DNA of 64,000 nt. It comes from Cladocopium goreaui (taxonomy: Eukaryota; Sar; Dinophyceae; Suessiales; Symbiodiniaceae). Under the pieces are notes generated by a model. It had not been told where the DNA came from. It did not search any database and saw only the letters and a list, made by a program, of their open reading frames with translations. The position numbers were made by a program, and so were the translations under genes. Position 1 is the stretch's first letter. Each line of letters opens with the position of its first letter. The stretch lies in assembly GCA_947184155.2 (NCBI GenBank), contig CAMXCT020006759.1, positions 156,001 through 220,000 of the forward strand, given 5' to 3'. Positions 59,690 to 64,000 of this stretch are shown here, in pieces.

Positions 59690-62355
59690 GGATAGATAGA
59701 TAGACAGACAATGATACACAATGATAGAGAATGATAAACTACGATAGCCACTAACAGACAATGATAGGCACTGATAGACAATGACAGAAAATGATAGACA
59801 ATGATAAACAATGATAGACAATGATAAACAATGATAGACAATGAAAGAAAATGAAAGACAATGATAGACAACGATAGACAATGATAGACACTGATGGACA
59901 ATGATAGACAATGATAGACAACGATTGATACTTGTAGATAGTGATAGACAATGATAGACAGTTGCAGACAATGATAGACAATGAAAAACAATGATGAAAA
60001 AAGAAAGAAAATGATGGACAATGATAGACAATGATAGACAGTTGTAGACAATGATAGAAACTCAATGATAGACAGTGATAGACAATGATAGACAGTGATA
60101 GACAATGATAGACAATGATTGAAGAAAATTGACAAGGATAGACAATGATAGACATGATAGACAATGATAGACAGATGTAGACAATGATAGCCAATGATAG
60201 ACAAAGATTTCAAAAAAGACAATGATAGACAATGATAGACAATGAGAGTTATGATAGACAATGATAGACAGTGATAGACAACGATAGACAATGATAGACA
60301 GTTGTAGACATAGTTGTAGGCATTGATAGACAATGATAGACAATGAAAAACAAAATAGACAATGATAGACATGATAGACAATGATAGACAGTTGTAGACA
60401 ATGATAGACAATGATTTAGAAAAAATAGACAATGGTAGACATTGATAGGCAAAGATAGACAGTTACAGACAATGATAGACAATGATAGACAATGACAAAA
60501 AAAGACAATGATAGACAATGATAAACAATGGTAGACAGTTGTAGACAATGATAGACAATGATTGAAAAATCATATGATAGACAATGATAGACAGTAATGA
60601 TAGACATTGATAGACATGATAGACAACGATAGACAATTCAAAAAATAAAAATAAACAATGAAACACAATGATAGACATGATAGACAGATGTAGACAATGA
60701 TAGCCAATGATAGACGAAGATTTCAAAAAAGACAATGATAGACAATGATAGACAATGAGAGTTATGATAGACAATGATAGACAACGATAGACAATGATAG
60801 ACAGTTGTAGACAACGATAGACATGATAGACAATGATAGACAGTGATAGACAATGATTAAGAAAAAGTCAATGATAGACAATGATAGACATGACGGACAA
60901 TGATAGACAGTGATAGACAATGATAGGCAATGATAGACAGTGATAGACAATGATAGATAATGATTCAAAAAAAGACAAAGGTAGACAATGATAGACAATG
61001 ATAGACAGTGATAGACAATTATTTTTTAAAAAAAATGATAGACAATGATAGACATGATAGACAATGATAGACAGTGATAGACAGTGATAGACAATGATAG
61101 ACATAGAGACAAACGAATATATAGCTAGATCCTAATGCGTAACAATGTCACCGGTCTTGGTTCTCAAGCCCAATGTTTCCTCAGGGGCCTCAAAGGATAT
61201 TGTGACCATGTTTTCACTTTGTTTCTTGTGGTCTTCAACTGCTGGATCTATCTTGAGGTTTTCCTTCACCAAATGCAATGTGTTTCAACCTTTGAACAGA
61301 TACTTCTGAAAGGGTATGCGGAAGGAAACAAAGTCACAAGATGGACCACGAAGTGTGTTCTTAATTCACGTTGACTTTGCATGCAGCAAAATCAGAGCAT
61401 TGTTTCTTTCCCACCGCAGTGAAAACGAAGAGAGTGGCATATTCTGAGCGCTGAAAGTTGAAGTTTCACAGGTCAAAAACACATGTTGGACTGTTCCTTT
61501 ACGTACCGATATTGCTGTTGTTTTCTCAAAACCTAGCGGCTCGTTGTTGGTCAAGTTTCCATCATATGTTTCCTCGAAAAGGGAATTGTGGGGTTTAAAG
61601 CGGCAAAATTCCTGTAATATTCAATATATTTCAAAACGTCAAAACTGCAATATTCCTGGAGTAGAACCCGTCGTTTCTTTGAGAGCCTTTATTTCAAGCA
61701 AATATACCTCTGGAAATCATGAGTATTCCCTGCAAATGATTTTGAAAGAAACAAACCTGAGATTCAACATGTCGCGTTTTCCTCGAATAGTGTTGCGTTC
61801 CTTTTAAAAAAGAAATATGTTTACTTCAAAACCAGCATGGTTGTAATGGACTGCATTCCGAAACTTAAATCATCCCAAAGATGTGAAACGACACAGTAAT
61901 CCATTCAAGAGGCCGCATTCAAAGTCTGGACAGGTCTGGTAGTGAAGTGCTCTGTCTCTGGCGGAAAAAGGTGAAATCACCGGAACGAATTGCCGAAAAA
62001 ATGAACAGAAGAGTTAAGGAGGTTGCTGGTTTCATCCGCCCTTGGCATTGTCAAACAAAAATATCAAAAAATCCTAATCTAGTCATGTTGACTGTCGGCC
62101 CTCGATTTTGTCGCCGATCTTTTTCAGCAGGCTCATTTTTTCTCTGGGTGGAATGTCAAAATGCGATTGGAGCACCTAACTGCTGACATAAAACATCATA
62201 AAACTCCGTTCCCAAGTGGGATCCATTTTCTTCCCCCAATCTCCACCCCTGGGTGTCTGTGGTCTCCCGATCGGCGGATTCACCAAAGAGCACTGCACCA
62301 AAGTCGATGATGGGATGAGCTTCGGCATCCTCTGAGACGCTGGCGCCGACGATTT
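41425..62355 (-). CDS. HYDIN/CFAP-type axonemal protein with ASH domains (multi-exon, 5' end outside window)
   Basis: More than 30 minus-strand exons of 52-173 nt read as repeated beta-sandwich units of the ASH (ASPM-SPD2-Hydin)/MSP type. Diagnostic pieces are PIIDFGAVLFGES, LLVKNTGVLPANFLL, VRNRASVAMKI, IEFSETQLNLASIP, RRQVSVIFSPESATE, RRLQLEFKPTQETT, LSLSPPKLDFGDITAG, PLRGKGVCPVLKIEP and LVIKNESPFELVYKLEI. Such domains make up HYDIN, CFAP47, CFAP65 and CFAP74, proteins of the motile axoneme; HYDIN belongs to the central-pair C2b projection. Which family member this is cannot be told by eye. Several neighbouring exons join in matching phase, but not all do, so exons are missing or some borders are wrong. 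An acidic Ala/Asp insert (58503-58961) is unusual. The gene runs off the right edge, and its 3' end near 41.4 kb is a guess. Confidence 0.75.
41528..41628 (-). CDS. Exon, axonemal gene
   Basis: Acceptor TTATCCACTGAG. Entry phase fits 41932-42075. Reads QQLSQCAFAADPLEGQNGDG onward. The 3' border is uncertain: GAT|GTTTTG would leave an intron of only 31 nt, so an earlier GC donor is likely. Confidence 0.5.
41932..42075 (-). CDS. Exon, axonemal gene, ASH-type strand
   Basis: Acceptor ATCCATCCCTAG, donor T|GTAACA. Forty-seven codons: GMVNLSPRTVIRGDR, then GPPPFTLTPNSATVADAELG and KHGFLRMTRDFS. PFxLxPxxATV is typical of the start of an ASH domain. Confidence 0.86.
42617..42707 (-). CDS. Exon, axonemal gene, ASH domain
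   Basis: Strong acceptor GAATTTTTTTGCAG, donor G|GTGGTT. Reads DYTTNQLVIKNESPFELVYK, then LEILGDPHST. LxIxNxSPFxLxYxLE is a classic ASH strand pair. Phase 1 exit fits 41932-42075. Confidence 0.92.
42753..42824 (-). CDS. Exon with GC donor, axonemal gene
   Basis: Acceptor GGTTCTGTGTCAG; DGVIHMGSVVYNKEAKEPHP then SENQ; donor CAG|GCCGGT. Using the GC donor keeps phase 0 into 42617-42707, whereas the nearby GT (G|GTAACC) would break it. Confidence 0.88.
42957..42990. repeat. 10-bp tandem repeat
   Basis: ATGTCAATCT three times. Confidence 0.95.
43026..43084 (-). CDS. Exon, axonemal gene, ASH core
   Basis: Acceptor GGGCTTGGAAG, donor GG|GTATCG. Nineteen codons: VPLRGKGVCPVLKIEPEAR. The LxGxGVxPxLxI core is diagnostic of ASH domains. 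Confidence 0.9.
43419..43494 (-). CDS. Exon, axonemal gene
   Basis: Acceptor ATCGGACCCCCAG, donor CGG|GTTCAG. Reads FMIEFKPQLVQIYQCSLSLR, then TDKTR: the FxPxxxxxYxCxLxL pattern of the domain's last strands. Confidence 0.9.
43820..44900. other. Intronic stretch without a recognised feature
   Basis: AT-rich; contains the TA microsatellite 44700-44785. A weak coding-like patch at 44060-44160 could not be given splice sites. Confidence 0.5.
44928..45030. mobile_element. Family-1 introner with donor in its end
   Basis: Left GGATTTGCCTGAAAATAGAG, right CTACTCCGTTTTCAGACACA. On the minus strand GTGTCTGAAAACGG is the 5' splice site of exon 45028-45144, and CTATTTTCAG at the other end is a ready acceptor. 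Confidence 0.82.
45028..45144 (-). CDS. Exon, axonemal gene, ends at introner
   Basis: Acceptor CATCTGACAG, donor CCT|GTGTCT. Thirty-nine codons: ELHMEALPENQCFAVLNAPR, then TVGDRAFQCPSSSFRQQRP. Confidence 0.9.
45340..45416 (-). CDS. Exon, axonemal gene
   Basis: Acceptor GTCAGGTCATAG, donor G|GTAAAC. Reads FVDILPNAMDECAGQHFSPF, then NRHIW. Confidence 0.75.
45598..45762 (-). CDS. Exon, axonemal gene, ASH domain
   Basis: Acceptor GTTCTTTCGAG, donor GA|GTGAAC. Fifty-four codons: ILSLSPPKLDFGDITAGQRH, later FRGPRPLMITNLTPDD. LxPxxLDFGxxxxG is the usual opening of an ASH domain. Confidence 0.91.
46297..46391 (-). CDS. Exon, axonemal gene
   Basis: Acceptor GACCACCAAG, donor GGA|GTGAGC. Reads VTRELGSNQPVRLDVNVRNA, then RESREQMCYLG. 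Confidence 0.87.
46568..46685. mobile_element. Family-2 element in an intron
   Basis: Left CACTCCGGTAATCAAACATG, right GCCATGTTTGATTACCAGAG then GGTAC. Between exons 46297-46391 and 46975-47069. Confidence 0.85.
46975..47069 (-). CDS. Exon, axonemal gene
   Basis: Acceptor TGGTATCCAAG, donor G|GTCAAG. Reads LANDSTLHTTGQAGTIHSSW, then RLPVYFRPQHL; the last piece is ASH-like. Confidence 0.82.
47454..47527 (-). CDS. Exon, axonemal gene
   Basis: Acceptor CGGTACTCAG, donor AG|GTTAGA. Reads AAPAD, then RYPDAWWAEMGSRGLPEIA. Confidence 0.77.
48012..48123 (-). CDS. Exon, axonemal gene, acidic
   Basis: Acceptor GTTTGACCAAG, donor A|GTTGAG. Thirty-seven codons: AAEEADEAEGQMDDEEYKWL, then WRKRAGMKAWGIERMNM. 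Confidence 0.85.
48375..48498 (-). CDS. Exon, axonemal gene
   Basis: Acceptor GATCAACCAACCAG, donor T|GTATAT. Forty-one codons: QPGLQ, then EYVDLLKSPKEEKAEAADGD and LWHRNWMEIIGIKRLL. Confidence 0.85.
48608..48715. repeat. AT microsatellite
   Basis: TA runs with ATACATA punctuation; the reverse strand looks the same. Confidence 0.95.
48952..49061 (-). CDS. Exon, axonemal gene, ASH domain
   Basis: Acceptor CCTGTGCCAG, donor GAA|GTGCAT. Thirty-six codons: AMKATPVCCT, then LAPKESRRLQLEFKPTQETT and GHEFEE. Confidence 0.92.
49492..49608 (-). CDS. Exon, axonemal gene
   Basis: Acceptor CCACCTTTCGAG, donor GCT|GTGCAC. Thirty-nine codons: VPQIINVLMPQYELCAWDAS, then RRSGGCQFDGDVGDIPDLA. Confidence 0.85.
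50089..50193 (-). CDS. Exon, axonemal gene, ASH domain
   Basis: Acceptor TGCCACGCCAAG, donor AAG|GTGCAC. Thirty-five G/C-rich codons: RRLRVIEFSETQLNLASIPK, then DSSSRESVIVTNVSK. One of the most diagnostic ASH pieces. Confidence 0.93.
50310..50395. repeat. (ATATT)n microsatellite
   Basis: Pentanucleotide TATAT/ATATT run. Confidence 0.95.
50482..50566 (-). CDS. Exon, axonemal gene
   Basis: Acceptor GAAACTGGGCAG, donor TTG|GTGATA. Reads FSLEISARVNSQCHAPARAS, then PRSLDLDL; exits phase 0 into 50089-50193 as required. Confidence 0.91.
50867..50947 (-). CDS. Exon, axonemal gene, ASH domain
   Basis: Acceptor GCTTGCCCAG, donor A|GTGACC. Reads ERRQVSVIFSPESATEMNHK, then IVFKDR. An alternative acceptor would add HGRSGTACPG. 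Confidence 0.92.
51637..51734 (-). CDS. Exon, axonemal gene
   Basis: Acceptor CAACTTGTGCAG, donor A|GTATTG. Reads LRRLPSGISIHNVPPDVLEE, then ERWGGVDCPPG; exits phase 1 into 50867-50947. Confidence 0.86.
52000..52260. repeat. AT-rich microsatellite region
   Basis: TA and TATG runs, irregular. Confidence 0.85.
52437..52524 (-). CDS. Exon, axonemal gene
   Basis: Acceptor CCGGCCCTTGAG, donor GAG|GTAATA. Reads MRLVFTNESLLKRKFAFPCL, then SSSFDCCTE. Confidence 0.86.
52626..52738. mobile_element. Family-1 element, well preserved
   Basis: Left TGGGTTCGTCTGAAAATAGG, right TACCCCATTTCCAGACACAC then CCA. The dinucleotide TC flanks both outer ends. Lies in the intron between exons 53146-53216 and 52437-52524. 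Confidence 0.88.
53023..53149. mobile_element. Family-1 introner giving a GC donor
   Basis: Left TTGGGTGTGTCTGGAACTGG, right CCCTATTTTTAGACAAGCCC then ATG. On the minus strand TGG|GCTTGTCTAAAAATAGGG is the donor of exon 53146-53216; the element base change T to C makes it GC. Confidence 0.82.
53146..53216 (-). CDS. Exon ending at introner, axonemal gene
   Basis: Acceptor CTCTTTCTCAAAG, donor TGG|GCTTGT. Reads AVREKQMLRGRVVAGPWQGS, then TTW. Confidence 0.76.
53419..53488 (-). CDS. Exon with GC donor, axonemal gene
   Basis: Acceptor ATGATCCACAG, donor CAG|GCGTGG. Reads QRDILFTLLDQVLTTDAVTF, then IPQ. The frame stays open further, so the GC donor is inferred. Confidence 0.78.
53946..54049. mobile_element. 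Family-2 element, best-preserved copy
   Basis: Left TACCCTCTGGTAAACTAACA, right TGTTAGTTTACCAGAGGGTA: 20-bp terminal repeats that pair perfectly. Total 104 bp, in an intron. Confidence 0.95.
54081..54162 (-). CDS. Exon, axonemal gene
   Basis: Acceptor AGTATACCGCAG, donor AAG|GTAACT. Twenty-seven codons: LGEMMWSFCSTFSLCGGLKS, then DGYSGSK. Confidence 0.72.
54271..54331 (-). CDS. Exon, axonemal gene
   Basis: Acceptor TTCCCACGGAG. Reads HPEYCDSERGVGAFKIPMRI, then optionally VGADQAAVVIFPN before TGA. The 3' border is not fixed (ATA|GTGGGT or later). Confidence 0.64.
54596..54668 (-). CDS. Exon, axonemal gene, ASH strand
   Basis: Acceptor TGGGACGCCAG, donor GGG|GTCCAT. Reads DGHN, then FAKVKFSPKADFLERRQFNG. 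Confidence 0.87.
54823..54919 (-). CDS. Exon, axonemal gene
   Basis: Acceptor GGACAACTTGAG, consensus donor ACT|GTGAGG. Reads PKFKAGSRRL, then PRLNTALAYIQGHGSQSIQA. A second frame (EYCEDGSRWPTTVKR, donor AG|GTAACA) is also open. Confidence 0.64.
55218..55275. repeat. 10-bp tandem repeat
   Basis: TTTTAGATGG repeated about five times. Confidence 0.95.
55312..55369 (-). CDS. Exon, axonemal gene
   Basis: Acceptor CCGTTTCGCCAG. Reads VQKPKQIPGELQPEVTEGD to G|GTCATC. An earlier consensus donor (G|GTGAGC) would end it after QIP. Confidence 0.65.
55572..55623 (-). CDS. Exon, axonemal gene
   Basis: Acceptor CATGCTTAAAG, donor C|GTGATT. Seventeen codons: LIPFSPISSIPVNEGLL. Confidence 0.76.
55870..55985 (-). 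CDS. Exon, axonemal gene, ASH domain
   Basis: Acceptor TGCCTGGCCAAG, donor G|GTGACC. Thirty-eight codons: YYMETCVYGHIFRESVMVRN, then RASVAMKIQAWEVNQFLK. VYGxIFxExVxVxNR is a HYDIN-like signature. Confidence 0.93.
56080..56290. repeat. ATGATAT-word repeat region
   Basis: Irregular ATATGATC, ATGATAT and TTATGTTA repeats. Confidence 0.85.
56711..56801 (-). CDS. Exon, axonemal gene, ASH domain
   Basis: Acceptor GTGTGGGTAG, donor GG|GTCAAT. Reads DAN, then YEREYRVLARGSCLDVPIFV and DSEESL. Confidence 0.93.
57577..57637 (-). CDS. Candidate exon, axonemal gene
   Basis: Acceptor GGTTCCCATCAG, consensus donor CA|GTGAGG. Only one frame is open across: WGASKRNCCLALKECNCFL. Confidence 0.57.
57878..57935 (-). 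CDS. Exon, axonemal gene
   Basis: Acceptor TGAGTCTGAGTAG, donor A|GTTGTA. Reads NPCVAAVFYSLRMTYSERG. Confidence 0.7.
58503..58600 (-). CDS. Acidic Ala/Asp exon, axonemal gene
   Basis: Acceptor GGGGCACCCAG, donor GTG|GTGGGT. Thirty-two codons: ADDADGADADAAPEEAEEAP, then VEADATAPGAEV. Phase 1 entry from 58789-58961. Confidence 0.82.
58789..58961 (-). CDS. Acidic Ala/Asp repeat exon, axonemal gene
   Basis: Acceptor GTTTATCGAG, donor G|GTGCCC. Fifty-seven codons: RKWEPYRTPMGTL, EDPADETVADAMDEAGDQAA, then repeats of the hexapeptide ADADAA coded by GCATCAGCCGCAGCATCC on the plus strand. Confidence 0.82.
59280..59410. repeat. AT microsatellite
   Basis: TA runs with ATACATA punctuation just downstream of exon 59442-59582. 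Confidence 0.95.
59442..59582 (-). CDS. Exon, axonemal gene, ASH domain
   Basis: Acceptor CGCCCCGGAAG, donor CCT|GTATAT. Forty-seven codons: ELLVKNTGVLPANFLLRQAP, then an Ala/Ser/Gly linker and NDATMLPEDRSMWP. LxVxNTGxLPxxFxL is an archetypal ASH strand. Confidence 0.93.
59660..59705. repeat. (GATA)n microsatellite
   Basis: ATAGATAGATAG run leading into the next satellite. Confidence 0.95.
59706..61115. repeat. 10-bp satellite AATGATAGAC, 1.4 kb
   Basis: Over 100 copies of AATGATAGAC and variants, with longer blocks (for example TTTCAAAAAAGACAATGATA near 60210 and 60720) repeated as higher-order units. Ten bp times three gives a ten-residue period, so all minus frames read IIVYHCLSLS; these are not proteins. 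Intronic to the axonemal gene. Confidence 0.97.
61116..62246. other. Intronic stretch without a recognised feature
   Basis: Unique-looking DNA of moderate AT content. No frame with paired splice sites or coding bias was found on either strand. Confidence 0.5.
62247..62355 (-). CDS. Exon, axonemal gene, ASH domain (most 5' in window)
   Basis: Acceptor GTTTATCGAG, donor GG|GTGGAG. Reads IVGASVS, then EDAEAHPIIDFGAVLFGESA and DRETTDTQ. IIDFGxVLFGES is a typical HYDIN/CFAP domain start. The frame is open upstream to about 62479, so the acceptor could be earlier. Confidence 0.93.
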
Positions 62356-62559
62356 CTCGATAAACCCCAGGGTTTTTAATTGAATTGGACGATTCTTGCT
62401 TGACGGACCCATAGTCCGATATCAAATATGTGCTTTTATCTACCAGTAGTACCGCACAAGGCGGTGGCGGAAGTTTCAATAATAGGAAACCTATAGGAGA
62501 GGCTGGCTGTTGCGAATCACGGATGGCAGAGCGAATCCACTGATGGACTGACAGGTGGT

Positions 62560-63350
62560 TGGAGTTGTGTTTTTTGGAGTGGTTGCAATGGTTGCAGTGG
62601 TCACCTTACCACAACTGCTGGATGTAGTGTGGTGTAGTGCAGTTGTAGTTGTAGTTGTAGTTGTAGCGTGGTGTAGTCGAGTTGTAGTTGTAATGTGCAA
62701 TAAGTGTAGTGCATTTGGAGTTGCAGTTGTAGTTGTAGTTGTGGTGTGGTGTAATTAGTGTAGTGTATTGTAGTGTACTGTTTGTGTAGTGTACTGTAGT
62801 GTTGTGTACCCTAGTGTGGTATAGTGTAGTGTAGTCTAGTGTAGTGTAGTCTAGTGTAGTGTAGTGTAGTTGTAGTTGCAGCTGTAGCGTAATGTAGTGT
62901 AATTAGTGTAGTGTAGTGTAGTGTAGCGTAGCGTAGTGTAGTGTAGTGTAGTGCAGTGTAGTGTAGTGAGTGTAGTTGCAGTTGCGTTTGCATTTGTAGT
63001 TGTAGTGTAGTGTTGTGTTGTGTTGTGCAATGTAGTGTAGTGTAGTGTAGTGTAGCGTAGCGTAGCGTAGCGTTGTGTTGTGCAATGTAGTGTAGTTGTA
63101 GTTGCGTTTGCATTTGTAGCTGTAGTGTGCTGCAGTGTACTTAGTGTAGTGTAGTGTAGTGTGGTGTGGTGTGGTGTAGTGTAGTGTTGTGTTGTGTTGT
63201 GTTGCGTTGTGTAGTGTTGTGCAGTGTAGTGTAGTTGTAATCGCATTTGTATTTGTAGTTGTAGCGTGCTGCAGTGTAACTAGTGTAGTGTAGTGTAATT
63301 AGATGTAACTAGTGTAGTGTAGTATCATGTAATTAGTGTAGTGTAATGTC
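62560..63350. repeat. GTAGT-type pentamer/hexamer satellite
   Basis: (GTGTA)n and (GTTGTA)n with GTTGC and CTAGT interruptions; several 100-bp blocks recur (TGTAGTTGCGTTTGCATTTGTAG near 62985 and 63090). Confidence 0.95.
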
Positions 63351-63369
63351 CCGTAGCTAGTTTATTTGT

Positions 63370-63484
63370 ATTTGTAGCTGTAGTAGCTGTAGTAGCTGTA
63401 GTAGCTGTAGTAGCTGTAGTAGCTGTAGTAGCTGTAGTAGCTGTAGTAGCTGTAGTAGCTGTAGTAGCTGTAGTAGCTGTAGTA
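63370..63484. repeat. 9-bp tandem repeat GTAGTAGCT
   Basis: About twelve perfect copies of GTAGTAGCT. Confidence 0.97.
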
Positions 63485-63830
63485 GTAGTAGTAGTAGTAG
63501 TAGTTGTTGTTGTTGTTGCTGTTGCAGTTGTAGCAGCCGTAGCAGTAGTAGCAGTAGTAGCAGTAGCAGCAGTAGTAGCAGTAGTAGCAGTAGTAGCAGT
63601 AGTAGCAGTAGTAGCAGTAGTAGCAGTAGTAGCAGTAGTAGCAGTAGTAGCAGTAGTAGCAGTAGTAGCAGTAGTAGCAGTAGTAGCAGTAGTAGCAGTA
63701 GTAGCAGTAGTAGCAGTAGAAGCAGTAGTAGCAGTAGTAGCATCAGTAGCATCAGTAGCAGTAGAAGCAGTAGTAGCAGTAGTAGTGGTAGTAGCAGTAG
63801 TAGTAGTAGTAGTGGTTGTGGTTGTGGCTG
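63485..63830. repeat. GTAGTAGCA 9-mer / GTA trinucleotide array
   Basis: (AGTAGTAGC)n with AGT runs. The reverse-strand poly-Leu frame is an artefact. Confidence 0.97.
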
Positions 63831-63925
63831 TGGTAGTTGTACTTGTAGTTGTACTTGTAGTTGTACTTGTAGTTGTACTTGTAGTTGTACTTGTAGTTGT
63901 ACTTGTAGTTGTACTTGTAGTTGTA
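63831..63925. repeat. 12-bp tandem repeat
   Basis: TTGTACTTGTAG repeated seven to eight times. Confidence 0.97.
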
Positions 63926-63929
63926 GCTG

Positions 63930-64000
63930 TTTATCTATCTATCTTCCTATCTATCTATCTATCTGTCTGCCTGTCTATCTATCTATCTACCTATCTATCT
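63930..64000. repeat. (ATCT)n microsatellite
   Basis: ATCT runs with CTGCCTGTCT interruption to the window edge. Confidence 0.95.

Noticed and set aside
59570..61104. Long minus frames reading IIVYHCLSLS repeats
   Set aside because: A 10-bp satellite read in any frame gives this ten-residue period; no splice or codon evidence.
63357..63752. 131-codon poly-Leu frame on the minus strand
   Set aside because: Direct translation of a GTAGTAGCT / GTAGTAGCA array.
1..64000. tRNA, rRNA, spliced-leader RNA genes, viral or integrase genes
   Set aside because: None seen on reading either strand; absence by eye is not proof, and a covariance-model search would be decisive.

Overview
The window is nuclear DNA from a eukaryote, most likely a dinoflagellate. 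Four things point there: many short exons (20-170 nt) with small introns, some non-GT (GC) 5' splice sites, inverted-repeat elements that sit exactly at intron borders, and a very heavy load of microsatellites and satellites. This identification is inference from architecture; no rRNA, tRNA, organelle gene or dinoflagellate spliced leader was seen.

I found no credible plus-strand gene. Almost every open frame that looks coding, has splice sites at both ends and joins its neighbours in phase lies on the MINUS strand, from about position 500 to 62.4 kb. Three exon clusters can be read; gene ends inside them are not fixed. Read in transcription order (high to low coordinate):
(1) 62.4-41.4 kb: a large gene for an axonemal protein of the HYDIN/CFAP type, with repeated ASH/MSP-like beta-sandwich domains. 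The 5' part lies beyond the right edge.
(2) 40.8-28.3 kb: exons of one or more unrecognised proteins, including hydrophobic membrane-like exons and two exons resembling a Cys-containing extracellular (PAN/apple-like) repeat.
(3) 24.0-1.4 kb: exons of one or more unrecognised proteins, with a membrane-like part at 24-19.5 kb and Trp/Cys/Arg-rich parts lower down.

Between and inside these lie satellites: a 68-bp satellite of about 62 copies (24.0-28.2 kb), an 83-bp array (6.65-7.0 kb), a 310-325-bp array (7.0-10.76 kb), a GC-rich trinucleotide composite (20.6-21.6 kb), a 10-bp satellite (59.7-61.1 kb), and pentamer to 12-mer arrays at the right edge.

The most interesting system is a set of short terminal-inverted-repeat elements that act as introns (introners). 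Family 1 (ends TGGGTTTGTCTGAAAATGGG) and family 2 (ends TACCCTCTGGTAATCAAAC) put their terminal repeats on 5' splice sites of independently predicted exons at least seven times, and two introns (16927-16980 and 32976-33115) consist entirely of a family-1 element. All exon borders were placed by eye from splice signals, reading frame and phase, and need transcript support.
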